The notes under the pieces are model-generated. The model worked only from the letters and a program-made list of their open reading frames with translations. It was not told the origin of the DNA and searched no databases. From positions 1 to 64,000 of the forward strand of contig CAJYGB010000042.1 of the NCBI GenBank assembly GCA_913774355.1: a stretch of 64,000 nucleotides of DNA, read 5' to 3'. Positions 26,258 to 35,267 of the stretch are shown here, piece after piece. The translations under genes were made by a program, and so were the position numbers. This stretch comes from an uncultured Chryseobacterium sp. (lineage in GTDB: Bacteria > Bacteroidota > Bacteroidia > Flavobacteriales > Weeksellaceae). Within the stretch, counting starts at the first letter, position 1. Each line of letters opens with the position of its first letter.

Positions 26258-28156
26258 ATGAATTACGTTTCCGTTGAAAACCTTACCAAATCTTACGGCA
26301 TTAAAGTTTTGTTTGAAAATATTACCTGCCACGTCAATGAAGGTGATAAAATTGCTATTGTTGCCAAAAACGGAAGCGGGAAATCCACCCTGCTGAAAAT
26401 CCTGATGGGTAAAGAGATTGCCGACAGCGGAACGGTAAACATCAACAAAGACATCCAGGTGGTCTTGTTTGATCAGGAAATCGATTTTGATCCGAACCTT
26501 ACCATCGATCAGTTTATGATGACGCTGGATTCGGCACCGATCATGGCCCTGAAGAATTACCATAAATCCCTTCATTCTACCGATAACGATTTTATTGAAA
26601 AAGCGTTGTTGGATATGGAAGCCCATAAAGCATGGGATCTTGAAAACGAAATGAAACAGATCCTTTCCCAGCTGAAAATTACGGATCTTGATACAAAGAT
26701 GGGAACGCTGTCGGGAGGGCAGATCAAAAGGGTAGCCTTGGCAAAACTGCTTACGGAAACCCGTGCGGAACACCGCCACACCTTACTGATAATGGATGAG
26801 CCAACCAATCACCTTGATGTAGAAATGGTAGAATGGCTCGAAAATTATTTAGGCAAAGCAAAAATCACCCTGCTGCTGGTGACCCACGACCGGTACTTTC
26901 TCGACAGCGTCTGCGATACGATCTGGGAAATGGAAGACGGGAATCTTTATATGCATAATGGTTCTTATGCTACCTATCTGGAAAATAAAATGATCCGTGA
27001 AGACAACCTCAACGCAACGATCGATAAAGCCAATAATCTCTACCGTAAGGAGCTGGAATGGATGCGCAGACAGCCAAAAGCAAGGACTACAAAATCCAAA
27101 TCGAGAATCGATGCTTTCTATGACACCGAAAAGGTAGCCAAAACCGATACCCGGAAACAGGGGCTGGAACTTGATTTCGAAATGAAAAGGCTGGGCAGTA
27201 AAATTCTTGAGCTCCATCATATCGATAAAAGTTTCGGGAACAAGGTTTTGCTAAAAGATTTCAGTTATCAGTTTCAACGTGGCGAAAAAGTAGGAATCGT
27301 CGGAAAAAACGGAGCCGGAAAATCAACCTTACTTAATATTATACAGGGATTGGAGAAGGCAGACAATGGTGAAATCGAAACGGGAGAAACCATCCATTTC
27401 GGATATTTTTCGCAGAAAGGACTTACCTATAAAGAAGACGAAAGGGTAATTGATTTTATTAAAGAAGTGGCGGAACATTATCCTTTGGCCAATGGGAAAA
27501 GCCTTTCGGCGTCGCAGTTCCTGAGGCTGTTTTTATTTGATGACCAGACCCAGTACTCTCCTATTTCCAAGCTTTCGGGCGGTGAAAAAAGAAGGCTGCA
27601 CCTCATGTATATCCTTTATCAGAACCCGAATTTCTTAATTTTCGATGAACCTACCAACGACCTGGATCTTCCGACATTAACGGTGCTGGAAAATTTCCTG
27701 CAGCAGTTCCAGGGTTCACTGATTATTGTTTCCCACGACCGTTATTTTATGGACCGGATAGTGGATCATATCCTGGCCTTTGAAGGAGAAGGAAAGATCC
27801 GTGATTTTACCGGTAATTTCTCCGAATACCGCGAAGCAAAAAGCAAGGAAGAAACACTGGAAAAATCGGCCGCAGTAAAACCGGAGCCTGTAAAAGAAGC
27901 TGTGCAGGCTTCAAACACCCCAAGCAATTCCAAAAAGAAAAGGCTTTCCTTCAAAGAGCAGCGCGAACTGGAAACTATTGAAAAAGAAATGCCCGAACTG
28001 GAAGAACAGCGCACAAAAATCCTCGATCAGCTGAATAATGAAAGCGATTATGAAAAGATCTCCAAATTATCCGCCGATCTGGAAAATATTTCCGGAAAGC
28101 TTGAAGACCACGAAATGCGCTGGCTGGAGCTTCAGGAAATGCTGGGAGAAGCTTAA
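26258..28156 (+). CDS. ABC-F ATPase, Uup-like
   Basis: The 632-residue cytoplasmic protein has two ATP-binding cassettes and no membrane segments. Cassette 1: Walker A KNGSGKSTLL (about 38), signature TLSGGQIKRVALAKL and Walker B LLIMDEPTNHLD. The linker holds EWMRRQPKARTTKSKSRI. Cassette 2: GKNGAGKSTLL (about 350), KLSGGEKRRLHL and LIFDEPTNDLD. A C-terminal charged coiled coil (about 540-630, KKKRLSFKEQRELE onwards) marks the Uup subgroup. ABC-F proteins act on ribosomes or, for Uup, on branched DNA and ribosomal stalling. A TACTTTTG box (26211-26218) is a likely promoter -7 element. Confidence 0.93.
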   Translation: MNYVSVENLTKSYGIKVLFENITCHVNEGDKIAIVAKNGSGKSTLLKILMGKEIADSGTVNINKDIQVVLFDQEIDFDPNLTIDQFMMTLDSAPIMALKNYHKSLHSTDNDFIEKALLDMEAHKAWDLENEMKQILSQLKITDLDTKMGTLSGGQIKRVALAKLLTETRAEHRHTLLIMDEPTNHLDVEMVEWLENYLGKAKITLLLVTHDRYFLDSVCDTIWEMEDGNLYMHNGSYATYLENKMIREDNLNATIDKANNLYRKELEWMRRQPKARTTKSKSRIDAFYDTEKVAKTDTRKQGLELDFEMKRLGSKILELHHIDKSFGNKVLLKDFSYQFQRGEKVGIVGKNGAGKSTLLNIIQGLEKADNGEIETGETIHFGYFSQKGLTYKEDERVIDFIKEVAEHYPLANGKSLSASQFLRLFLFDDQTQYSPISKLSGGEKRRLHLMYILYQNPNFLIFDEPTNDLDLPTLTVLENFLQQFQGSLIIVSHDRYFMDRIVDHILAFEGEGKIRDFTGNFSEYREAKSKEETLEKSAAVKPEPVKEAVQASNTPSNSKKKRLSFKEQRELETIEKEMPELEEQRTKILDQLNNESDYEKISKLSADLENISGKLEDHEMRWLELQEMLGEA

Positions 28157-28306
28157 TGAGTGGGGGTGTCGGGACGTTTGAGGGTTAGAGAACAAGAGAG
28201 TTATGAGAGCATGAGAGTTTTAGGATTAATCATTCATTTTTAAACACATTCAATTACTCTAAAACACTCACACCCTCTAGCACTAAGACCCTCACACTCT
28301 AAGACT
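28157..28306. repeat. Purine-rich heptad-like repeats between converging genes
   Basis: The left half of this gap is G/A-rich on the plus strand (GTTAGAGAAC, AGAGAGTTATGAGAG, CATGAGAGTTTT). The right half is the complementary C/T-rich type (CTCTAAAACACTCACACCCTC, AAGACCCTCACACTC). Together they form a long imperfect inverted repeat of short units resembling TGAGAGT. It separates two converging genes and could act as a terminator. Confidence 0.5.
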
Positions 28307-29362
28307 CTACAGGTAAACCACCCTCTCCCCGGCAGCACTTTCCAGCGCAGCATCGATGATTTTCATATTTCTGATGATTTCTTCAGCGGGTGAAGGCAAA
28401 GCATAACCGAAAACAATAAATTCGTAAATCTGCTGGTAATAATTCATATAATTTCCAGGTTCGCTGAAGGTCCGTATTCTTTCAGTTTCTTTATTTTCAT
28501 TTAAAAAATTCAGAATTCCGTCTGATTCTTTTAACGGTTTGGTCCAGTCTTCACCGTATTTAGGAACTGCACCTCCAACCAGTTCATTTTCCTGGTCATC
28601 GGATCTTTCCTGTAAAAAACTTCCTGTTTCCCCATGGATGGTATATGCATAATGCGCTTCTTTCGTAAATACGGAAGACTTTAGCCTTACCCGTAAATCA
28701 TTATGATAAAATAAAATAATTTCGAAATAATCATTGGCAAACTCTTTTCCTTTCATCGAAAATACATCGGCAAAAACTTTTTCAGGAAAACCGAAATACT
28801 GGACCGCCTGATCTACCAAGTGAGATCCCAAATCATGAAGAGATCCTGAGCCCGAGGCTTCCGGATTTTCTTTATGTGCCTTTCCGCTTGCCCCGGTACG
28901 GAACCTGTCAAAACGGATCCCGGCTTCTTTGATGGTACCAAGCTTTCCTTCGCTTATGATCTTCTGCACCTGAAGGTAATCGCGGTCGAATCTCCGGTTC
29001 TGGTAAACACTCAGAAACAGCCCTTTCTCCTCGGCCAGCTGCACCAGTTGCTCGGCTTCCGCTACATTCACGGTAAAAGGTTTTTCTACCACTACATTTT
29101 TCCCGGCTTCCAAAGCTTTTTTTACATATTCGAAATGGGTCTGCACCGGGGTATTAACAACAACCAGTTCAATATCCGCATTTTGCAGCATCTCCTCTAC
29201 CGACCGATAAATGATGGCATCAGGATACTTCTCTCTGGAATCTTCCCTGCTCCGCTCTACAATGGCTGATAAAGAAAATCCGGGATGTTCTTTCAGGAAC
29301 GGGGCATGGAATACTTTTCCGCTCATCCCGAAGGCACAAAGCCCAACTTTTACTAATTGCAT
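28307..29362 (-). CDS. Gfo/Idh/MocA family oxidoreductase
   Basis: The product is about 351 residues if started at the ATG at 29362. Upstream in-frame ATGs add 24 residues not matching the fold, and MQLVKVGLCAFGMSGKVFHAP begins the Rossmann domain directly. The NAD(P)-binding region includes VVVNTPVQTHFEYVKKALEAGKNVVVEKPF with the conserved EKP (Lys at about 95). The C-terminal substrate domain has RFDRDYLQVQKII and GSLHDLGSHLVDQAVQYFG, whose DxxxH pattern is typical. Members oxidise or reduce sugars and related polyols. The substrate is unknown here. Confidence 0.92.
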   Translation of the reverse strand: MQLVKVGLCAFGMSGKVFHAPFLKEHPGFSLSAIVERSREDSREKYPDAIIYRSVEEMLQNADIELVVVNTPVQTHFEYVKKALEAGKNVVVEKPFTVNVAEAEQLVQLAEEKGLFLSVYQNRRFDRDYLQVQKIISEGKLGTIKEAGIRFDRFRTGASGKAHKENPEASGSGSLHDLGSHLVDQAVQYFGFPEKVFADVFSMKGKEFANDYFEIILFYHNDLRVRLKSSVFTKEAHYAYTIHGETGSFLQERSDDQENELVGGAVPKYGEDWTKPLKESDGILNFLNENKETERIRTFSEPGNYMNYYQQIYEFIVFGYALPSPAEEIIRNMKIIDAALESAAGERVVYL

Positions 29363-29470
29363 CTTATTATTTTTAACAAATATATTTATAAAATTTTCAT
29401 TTCCCATGACACCCAGATTCTGAACGCTCATCATGTATCAGAAAGAACTGACAAAAGTCACTATTTTTAT

Positions 29471-29501
29471 TTTGAATAAATCTAAATAAAACATACATTT
29501 G
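29471..29501 (+). promoter_or_regulatory. Promoter of the TonB receptor with overlapping iron-box-like palindrome
   Basis: TTTG (29471-29474) is separated by 19 bases from TACATTTG (29494-29501), the exact Bacteroidota promoter geometry. The -33 region overlaps an AT-rich near-palindrome (TTTTGA-N5-TCTAAA, 29470-29486) resembling flavobacterial Fur boxes. A second inverted repeat TTATTTA-N9-TAAATAA spans about 29506-29528. Iron-dependent repression is inferred. Confidence 0.55.
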
Positions 29502-29537
29502 CGCCTTATTTAAAACCACTCTAAATAATAAACTTAT

Positions 29538-31823
29538 ATGAAACAGCAGCTGGTGACTTTGGGATTATTATTCACAGCCGTATCCTTAGGTGCACAAATG
29601 AAAAATACCGAAGCGGATACCGTGAGGATCCAGACGATCGAAGACGTCAACCTTCACAAAACCGGAAATCCTAATAAAGCGAGGCCATTATCTACCAAAT
29701 CGAATCTTACGATGATGGAAACGCCTCAGCCTATTGCCATTGTGACGCATGAAATTATAGAGCAGCAACAGGCCAAGCAGCTGAGCGACGTACTGCAGAA
29801 TGTAAACGGTATTTATGTAACATCTTCCAGGGGAAATTCACAGGACAGTTTCGGCGGACGCGGTTTCATCTTGGGAAATGATAATATTTTTAAGAATGGC
29901 TCAAGAATCAACAGCGGTGTATTCCCTGAAGTAACAGGACTGGAAAGAGTTGAGGTGTTGAAAGGAGCCAACGCCATGCTGTACGGAAATACGGCAGCAG
30001 GTGGTATCATCAACATGATCACGAAAAAGCCTAAATTTAATTTCGGAGGAAATATCGGGATAAATGCCGGAAGCTGGAATTCTTACAAACCGGTGGTCGA
30101 TCTTTACGGGCCTTTATCAAAAAATATAGCGTTCCGGGTAAATGGAGCGTATGAATATGCAGAAAGTTTCAGAGATGTGGTGAAGTCGGAAAAATATTAT
30201 TTTAATCCTTCATTCTTATTTAATCTAAACGACAGATCACAGCTGATTGTTGAAGCAGATTATCTCAAAAATGATTTCATTCCTGATTTCGGGATCGGCT
30301 CCATTACCAATAAAGATCAGAGCTATCGGCTGAATGACCTTGTTTCCAGAAACGTTTTCTTCGGAACCGACTGGCAGTACCAAAATGTGGAACAGGTTTC
30401 TACGAACGTAACTTTTAATCACCAGTTTAATGATAAATGGTCTTTAAATGCAACTTCCTCTTATCAGAATTACACCAAGGACTATTTTTCTACGGAAAGG
30501 GTCCAGTGGGGATATGAGAAATCAACCGACAGACTTGTCTGGAAAAGACCTTTAAACAAAACCTATAACGAACAGAACTATGCATCGGCACAGGTAAATC
30601 TCAACGGTGAGTTCAATACGGGAAAGATCAGCCATAAAGTTCTGTTCGGAGCGGATGCAGATTACGGAGTGGCAGATTCTTATTCTTATTACAACCCGGC
30701 CAACAGGCTTCCCTATGGAAACAATTATCTGTATGGGACAAATGGTAACAGCAATGACCTGCTTTACCTTGACAGCCCTGCATCATGGGCCAGCGGTGAC
30801 GTTCCAAACGCTGAAAAGCTTGAAAAGAACAGAATCAATACCCGAAGAATCGGAGTATATGCCCAGGATTTCATCAGCCTTACCAAAGAGTTTAAAATGA
30901 TCGCAGGATTACGCTGGTCCTATATTGAAAACATGCCGACCATCAATACAAAATTCAAGACCAGTACAAATGGTTTGGTCGACCTGAATTCTGCACCAGG
31001 TAAAAAATTGGTCGATAATTCGTCGTCATCAGATCAGGCCATTTCTCCAAAAATAGGATTTGTGTATATGCCTAATGATAATTTTTCAGCATTTGCAACC
31101 TACACCAATTCATTTGTCGCGAATGTCGGGAAATTAAGAGACGGAGAAGCCTTAACTCCAACTAATATCGATCAGTACGAAGTAGGGGCAAAAAAGAATA
31201 TCTGGAACAATGCCTTGGCAATCAATCTGACAGTGTACCAGATTTTATACAGAAATTATTATCAGGCTGCGCTGGATGACAAAGGTAATCCTGTCGATCC
31301 GACAGGTCTTACCAAAGATTTTGCAGGAAAAATGAGAAGCCGCGGTGTTGAGCTGGACATTACGGGAAATCCTACTGAAAACTTATCCATTATCGGAGGA
31401 TTCTCTTACAATAATTCAGTGTATCTGGACACTCCGGAGATTTTCGGGTATGTTGAAAATCAAAGATTAGTAAGAACTCCTGCCACTACAGCCAGTGCAT
31501 CGGTATTCTATAAGTTCACCAAAGTTGTCCCTGGATTGAAAATCGGAGTCGGAGTTTATTACATCGGTGACAGACTGGCGGGATGGAACGATACGAAAAC
31601 AGGATCAAACAGCTTACAGCTAAGAAACGGCACCAGCAGAATCTTCGAACTAAAAGACTACACAACGGTTTCTTTATCAGCCGGATATGAATGGAAAAAA
31701 TTCATAATCCAGGCAAAAGTCGGAAACCTTTTCGATGTGGTAAATTACAATGTTCATGAGAATTATTCCGTGAATCCGATTACCCCGAGAAACTATTACT
31801 TCACCCTTACGTATAAACTGTAA
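29538..31823 (+). CDS. TonB-dependent siderophore receptor
   Basis: The 761-residue outer-membrane protein has signal peptide MKQQLVTLGLLFTAVSLGAQ and a plug domain (about 55-200) with TPQPIAIVTHEIIEQQQA, LSDVLQNVNGIYV, SFGGRGF and LERVEVLKGANAMLYGNTAAGGIINMI. A 22-strand barrel follows, ending YYFTLTYKL. The plug sequence fits ferric hydroxamate or catecholate receptors of the FhuA/FhuE kind. Import requires ExbBD-TonB, not encoded here. The promoter region carries a probable iron operator. A PepSY-type membrane protein gene follows. Confidence 0.95.
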   Translation: MKQQLVTLGLLFTAVSLGAQMKNTEADTVRIQTIEDVNLHKTGNPNKARPLSTKSNLTMMETPQPIAIVTHEIIEQQQAKQLSDVLQNVNGIYVTSSRGNSQDSFGGRGFILGNDNIFKNGSRINSGVFPEVTGLERVEVLKGANAMLYGNTAAGGIINMITKKPKFNFGGNIGINAGSWNSYKPVVDLYGPLSKNIAFRVNGAYEYAESFRDVVKSEKYYFNPSFLFNLNDRSQLIVEADYLKNDFIPDFGIGSITNKDQSYRLNDLVSRNVFFGTDWQYQNVEQVSTNVTFNHQFNDKWSLNATSSYQNYTKDYFSTERVQWGYEKSTDRLVWKRPLNKTYNEQNYASAQVNLNGEFNTGKISHKVLFGADADYGVADSYSYYNPANRLPYGNNYLYGTNGNSNDLLYLDSPASWASGDVPNAEKLEKNRINTRRIGVYAQDFISLTKEFKMIAGLRWSYIENMPTINTKFKTSTNGLVDLNSAPGKKLVDNSSSSDQAISPKIGFVYMPNDNFSAFATYTNSFVANVGKLRDGEALTPTNIDQYEVGAKKNIWNNALAINLTVYQILYRNYYQAALDDKGNPVDPTGLTKDFAGKMRSRGVELDITGNPTENLSIIGGFSYNNSVYLDTPEIFGYVENQRLVRTPATTASASVFYKFTKVVPGLKIGVGVYYIGDRLAGWNDTKTGSNSLQLRNGTSRIFELKDYTTVSLSAGYEWKKFIIQAKVGNLFDVVNYNVHENYSVNPITPRNYYFTLTYKL

Positions 31824-31850
31824 AATAGTATAAAAATAATTTCTTCATGT

Positions 31851-31886
31851 AAAGTGGGAGTTGCATTTTTGCAGTTTCCACTTTTG
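31851..31886 (+). terminator. Possible terminator or attenuator hairpin
   Basis: AAAGTGG pairs with CCACTTT, and an inner TGCA/TGCA closes a TTTT loop. The T-tail is short (TTTTG). It lies between the receptor and the PepSY-type gene and could reduce read-through rather than stop it. Confidence 0.4.
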
Positions 31887-31909
31887 AATTTAAAAACAAA
31901 CAATAAGAT

Positions 31910-32425
31910 ATGGATAAGATTAAAGACACAAGAAGTTTTATGAGAATTACCCACCGCTATCTGGGATATTTCCTTGCCGGAATTATGGCTGTATATGCCA
32001 TAAGCGGGGTAATGCTGGTATACCGTGACACGGATTTCCTGAAAAAGGAAAAGAAGTACGACAAAATGATTGAGAAGAACCTTGATGAGAAAGCATTAGG
32101 CAAAGAATTGAAAATCAAAAACCTGGAAGTACAGAAAACGGAAGGTACAATTTTAAAATTCAAACAGGGAACGTACGACCAGGCAACAGGGCAGGCAAAA
32201 TACGCTAAAAAAGAGTTGCCTTTTCTATTGGATAAAATGACAAAACTTCACAAATCGCAGTCTAAGGATACATTGTCTCCGCTAAATACTTTTTTCGGGA
32301 TTTCATTATTCTTTTTTGTGATCTCCAGTTTCTGGATGTTCAACCCTAAAACAAAAGCGTTCAAGAGGGGAATGATTTTTACCGTTGCCGGGTTGGTTGT
32401 TTCCATAATTCTCTTATTAGTGTAA
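31910..32425 (+). CDS. PepSY-associated inner-membrane protein
   Basis: The 171-residue protein has a TM helix near the N-terminus (about 17-37, YLGYFLAGIMAVYAISGVML) preceded by RSFMRITHRY. A soluble, Lys-rich loop (about 40-120) follows, then two TM helices near the end (NTFFGISLFFFVISSFWMF and GMIFTVAGLVVSIILLLV). The layout matches short PepSY-TM proteins that accompany TonB receptors and may reduce or handle imported iron chelates. The position 86 bases after the siderophore receptor supports an iron-related role, which is inferred rather than shown. Confidence 0.8.
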   Translation: MDKIKDTRSFMRITHRYLGYFLAGIMAVYAISGVMLVYRDTDFLKKEKKYDKMIEKNLDEKALGKELKIKNLEVQKTEGTILKFKQGTYDQATGQAKYAKKELPFLLDKMTKLHKSQSKDTLSPLNTFFGISLFFFVISSFWMFNPKTKAFKRGMIFTVAGLVVSIILLLV

Positions 32426-32576
32426 AACCCTGCTGCTAAACCTGCGATATTCCCGTAACAGCGCGGTTTAAATCAGTTTTAGTTATTTTTAATTCCTGAA
32501 TCTAGGAGTAGTATGGCACATTTATTGTTTTTCTGAAACCACAAATGATCAATATTAAACATTAAAATAATAAATT

Positions 32577-33167
32577 ATGAAAAAGTTAATTTTATCAGGG
32601 ATACTAGCTGTAGCAGGTTTGGCTACAACCATGAATGCTCAGATCCAGAAAGGTAACTGGATGGTAGGAGGAAACCTAGTAGGAGCAGATTTCGGATTGA
32701 ACAAAGGAGGAGGTTATAACTTCGCCATTCAGCCTAAAGGTGCTTACTTCGTAGAAGATAACATCGCAGTAGGGGGTTATGTAGATCTTGGTTTCAGTGG
32801 TGCTAAAGATTCTCCGACAACTTTTACTTATAATGTAGGAGCATTAGGACGTTATTATCTTTCTCCGGGAGAACAGGGAGTAGACAATTTACTAAATCAC
32901 GGAAGATGGTTTTTCGAAGGTAATTTAGGTGTTGGGGGAACTTCAATCTCAAAAGGAGGGTCTTCTTCTAACGGTCTTAACTTCGGATTCGGTCCTGGTT
33001 ATTCTTACTTCATCACGCCGAACATCGGTTTGGAAGGTTTAGTAAAATACGATGCTAACGCTGGTTTTGGTAACGGAGGATATACCCACAGAATTATGTT
33101 TGGCTTAGGATTCCAGATTTATCTGCCAACTTCCAAAGCTAAGCAAGTGATCAACGACGTAAAATAA
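32577..33167 (+). CDS. Outer-membrane beta-barrel protein (OmpW/OprF-like size)
   Basis: The 196-residue protein has a signal peptide ending TMNAQ. Its Gly-rich alternating strands (NWMVGGNLVGADFG, NIAVGGYVDLGFSG, WFFEGNLGVGGTS) fit an eight-stranded porin-like barrel of the outer membrane protein beta-barrel domain type. The C-terminal strand is HRIMFGLGFQIYLP, followed by a short tail. Such proteins stabilise the envelope or form small pores. Codon use looks highly expressed (many GGT, GTA, TTA). A strong bidirectional terminator (33209-33243) follows. Confidence 0.88.
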   Translation: MKKLILSGILAVAGLATTMNAQIQKGNWMVGGNLVGADFGLNKGGGYNFAIQPKGAYFVEDNIAVGGYVDLGFSGAKDSPTTFTYNVGALGRYYLSPGEQGVDNLLNHGRWFFEGNLGVGGTSISKGGSSSNGLNFGFGPGYSYFITPNIGLEGLVKYDANAGFGNGGYTHRIMFGLGFQIYLPTSKAKQVINDVK

Positions 33168-33208
33168 AAAGAAGCAATCACTTCACACTCACTATATACT
33201 TAACAATG

Positions 33209-33243
33209 AAATCGTCCCGGGAAGAAATTTCCGGGACGATTTT
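33209..33243. terminator. Bidirectional terminator
   Basis: The perfect 12-bp stem AAATCGTCCCGG/CCGGGACGATTT has a 10-base loop. It lies between the outer-membrane protein gene and the converging peroxiredoxin gene. Confidence 0.87.
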
Positions 33244-33281
33244 CGTACAAATTAAAACTAAACTATAAAAAATCAAATAAA

Positions 33282-33917
33282 TCATGTATTCGGTTGGGGC
33301 GTGTATCTCAGATACGGCTTTACTTCAGTCACTCCTTTCGGGAAGATTTTTCTGGCATCTTCCGTAGAAACCGAAGGCGGAACAATTACATCATCTCCGT
33401 TCTGCCAGTTTACCGGCGTGGCGATTTTATGGGAATCAACTAACTGCAGGGAATCCAATACCCTTAGGATTTCATTGAAATTCCTTCCTGTAGATGCAGG
33501 GTAGGTAATAATCAATCTTACTTTCTTTTCAGGATCGATAATTAATAAAGAACGTACCGTCGCCGTTGCGGAGGCATTCGGATGAATAAAATCATACAAT
33601 TCCGAAATTTTCCGGTCTTTATCGGCAATGATCGGGAATTGTACATCGGTTTCCTGTGTTTCGTTGATGTCTCTGATCCAGTTCTGATGATCTTCTACCC
33701 CATCTACACTTAGCGCAATAACCTTAGTTCCCCGTTTATCAAATTCTTCCTTCAGTTTCGAGGTGTAACCCAACTCGGTGGTGCAGACCGGTGTGTAATC
33801 TGCGGGATGCGAAAACAGAATCCCCCAGGAATCTCCCAGATATTCGTAAAAATTAAGATCACCCGCAGAAGTTTCTGCCTGAAAATCGGGTGCGGTATCT
33901 CCTAGTTTGATTGACAT
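33282..33917 (-). CDS. 1-Cys-type peroxiredoxin (Prx6 group)
   Basis: The 211-residue cytoplasmic enzyme reduces hydroperoxides. The active-site segment SHPADYTPVCTTELG carries the peroxidatic Cys (about 45), and the conserved Arg follows in ATVRSLLIIDPEKKVRL. The length and the C-terminal arm (GDDVIVPPSVSTEDARKIF, then YLRYTPQP) are typical of the Prx6 subgroup, and no resolving Cys is visible. It is preceded by a textbook promoter (33941-33971) and divergent from the MscS gene. Confidence 0.95.
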   Translation of the reverse strand: MSIKLGDTAPDFQAETSAGDLNFYEYLGDSWGILFSHPADYTPVCTTELGYTSKLKEEFDKRGTKVIALSVDGVEDHQNWIRDINETQETDVQFPIIADKDRKISELYDFIHPNASATATVRSLLIIDPEKKVRLIITYPASTGRNFNEILRVLDSLQLVDSHKIATPVNWQNGDDVIVPPSVSTEDARKIFPKGVTEVKPYLRYTPQPNT

Positions 33918-33940
33918 AATATTTTGTTCTTATTAGTCTA

Positions 33941-33971
33941 CAAATTTAGTAGAGTTTTTGAAACTGGCAAA
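33941..33971 (-). promoter_or_regulatory. Promoter of the peroxiredoxin gene
   Basis: Read on the minus strand, TTTG (33971-33968) is followed after exactly 19 bases by TAAATTTG (33948-33941). This matches the Bacteroidota primary sigma factor consensus. The start codon lies 24 bases downstream. Confidence 0.75.
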
Positions 33972-34014
33972 ATTTTTGTGGAAAAATTGTATCTTTAATT
34001 AAATATTTTTTGAA

Positions 34015-34902
34015 ATGGAGAAAGGCACTCTTGGATATGTTGATGTAGTATACCGGGTTTTGGAAAACTGGTATTTGAAATTTGCGGAACTTACCCCTAA
34101 ACTTGTAGTCGGAATTCTGGTGTTTTCTTTATTTCTTATTACCAGCAAGTATCTGAGTAAAGCTGCCGTAAAGCTTTTCCATAAATTTTTCCCGAAAAGC
34201 AAAAGAGAAAGCTCTCTGGTTACTACCATCAGTGTCTTCAGGTTTCTGATCATGATCATGGGAACATTTATTGCGCTGGAGATCATGGGATTCAGTGGAT
34301 TTCTCTGGAAATTTATCGGAAGTTTAGGAGTAGCCGGGGTTATTGCCGGGGTTGCCCTGAAAGATCTTGTTTCCAGTATATTTTCCGGAATGCTGATCGG
34401 AATCGATAAAGCGTTTAAAATAGGAGATTATATCAGCATCGGGAATAATTCAGGAACCGTACTGGAAATCGGTTTCCTGACTACGAAAATCATCAGTGAC
34501 GACGGAAAAAAAGTCTATATACCGAATCAGGTAATTTTCAATGCGCCTTTTTCCAATATCAGTGCATCGCCTCAACGGAAAATCATTCTTAATTTTGAAA
34601 TTCCGGCAGATCAGGATATCAACAAAGCACGCTTGATCGCTTCCGAAATTCTTCAGGAACTTACCGACATTGACCGTCCTGAAGCAGCTGAAGTTATTTT
34701 TACGGACCTTAAACAGGGTATTTTTACATTACAGGTTAAATTCTGGATGGCTGTCGGGGCCAATATGGGTATCCTGAAAAGCAAAGCATTTCTCAAAATC
34801 AAGGAAAAGTTGGATCAAAGCGGTATCCAGTTGGTAACTCCTACCAGCATCAGCATTACTGCCGGAGACCCGAACAATCTTACCGGAAATTCTGATAAAT
34901 AA
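34015..34902 (+). CDS. Small-conductance mechanosensitive channel (MscS type)
   Basis: The 295-residue inner-membrane protein has TM helices at about 25-45, 65-90 and a pore-lining helix in the region WKFIGSLGVAGVIAGVALKDLVSSIFSGMLIGIDKAF (Gly/Ala zipper). It is followed by the MscS beta domain (IGDYISIGNNSGTVLEIGFLTTKI, IPNQVIFNAP). Channels of this family release solutes during hypo-osmotic shock. The three-TM length equals E. coli MscS. It is divergent from the peroxiredoxin gene. Confidence 0.95.
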   Translation: MEKGTLGYVDVVYRVLENWYLKFAELTPKLVVGILVFSLFLITSKYLSKAAVKLFHKFFPKSKRESSLVTTISVFRFLIMIMGTFIALEIMGFSGFLWKFIGSLGVAGVIAGVALKDLVSSIFSGMLIGIDKAFKIGDYISIGNNSGTVLEIGFLTTKIISDDGKKVYIPNQVIFNAPFSNISASPQRKIILNFEIPADQDINKARLIASEILQELTDIDRPEAAEVIFTDLKQGIFTLQVKFWMAVGANMGILKSKAFLKIKEKLDQSGIQLVTPTSISITAGDPNNLTGNSDK

Positions 34903-35267
34903 AAACACAAACTTAAAAGCTTGTAAGAGGAAGCTGGATGTCAGAAGTTTTTTCAATTAAAATCACCGCTAACAGCCTTTAAGATCAAATGATGGTGTTT
35001 GTTTATGAAGGCAAAGTTTATTTAAATCACTGAAAAAAAAATAAAAACTAGCGAATTACATTAATTGAATCAGGTTTCAGACCTGTAATTAAGCAGCAGA
35101 CCAAATGGTAACAGCGTCCCATTTTAAATTTCGGATGAAGCCGGTGGAGCATTAATCTCCTGAACGGGTTAAAACCCGTTCCTATTGATACTTCTATCTA
35201 TTCTTAAACTTAACTCACGAAAAAAGCAGCCAAAAGGCTGCTTTAAATTTTTTGGTTTATACTGAAC
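34903..35267. repeat. Intergenic region with REP-like palindromes
   Basis: No gene is seen. The region holds CAGGT/ACCTG (35071-35085) and a perfect palindrome GAACGGGTT-AA-AACCCGTTC (35162-35181) in a context of short palindromes like those scattered through Bacteroidota intergenic DNA. It also has a short block at 34931-34957 (GCTGGATGTCAGAAGTTT) that recurs in diverged form at 45191-45220. The reprolysin terminator (35219-35245) lies at its right end. Confidence 0.5.
35219..35245 (-). terminator. Rho-independent terminator (minus strand)
   Basis: The perfect stem AAAGCAGCC/GGCTGCTTT closes an AAAA loop. The minus-strand reading ends in six U residues. It serves the reprolysin-like protease gene. 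Confidence 0.82.

Noticed and set aside
26165..26779. A 204-codon minus-strand open frame.
   Set aside because: It is antisense to the ABC-F gene and lacks any family motif.
28157..28306. A possible CRISPR array because of repeated short units.
   Set aside because: The units are short and irregular without spacers of constant length, and no cas genes are nearby.
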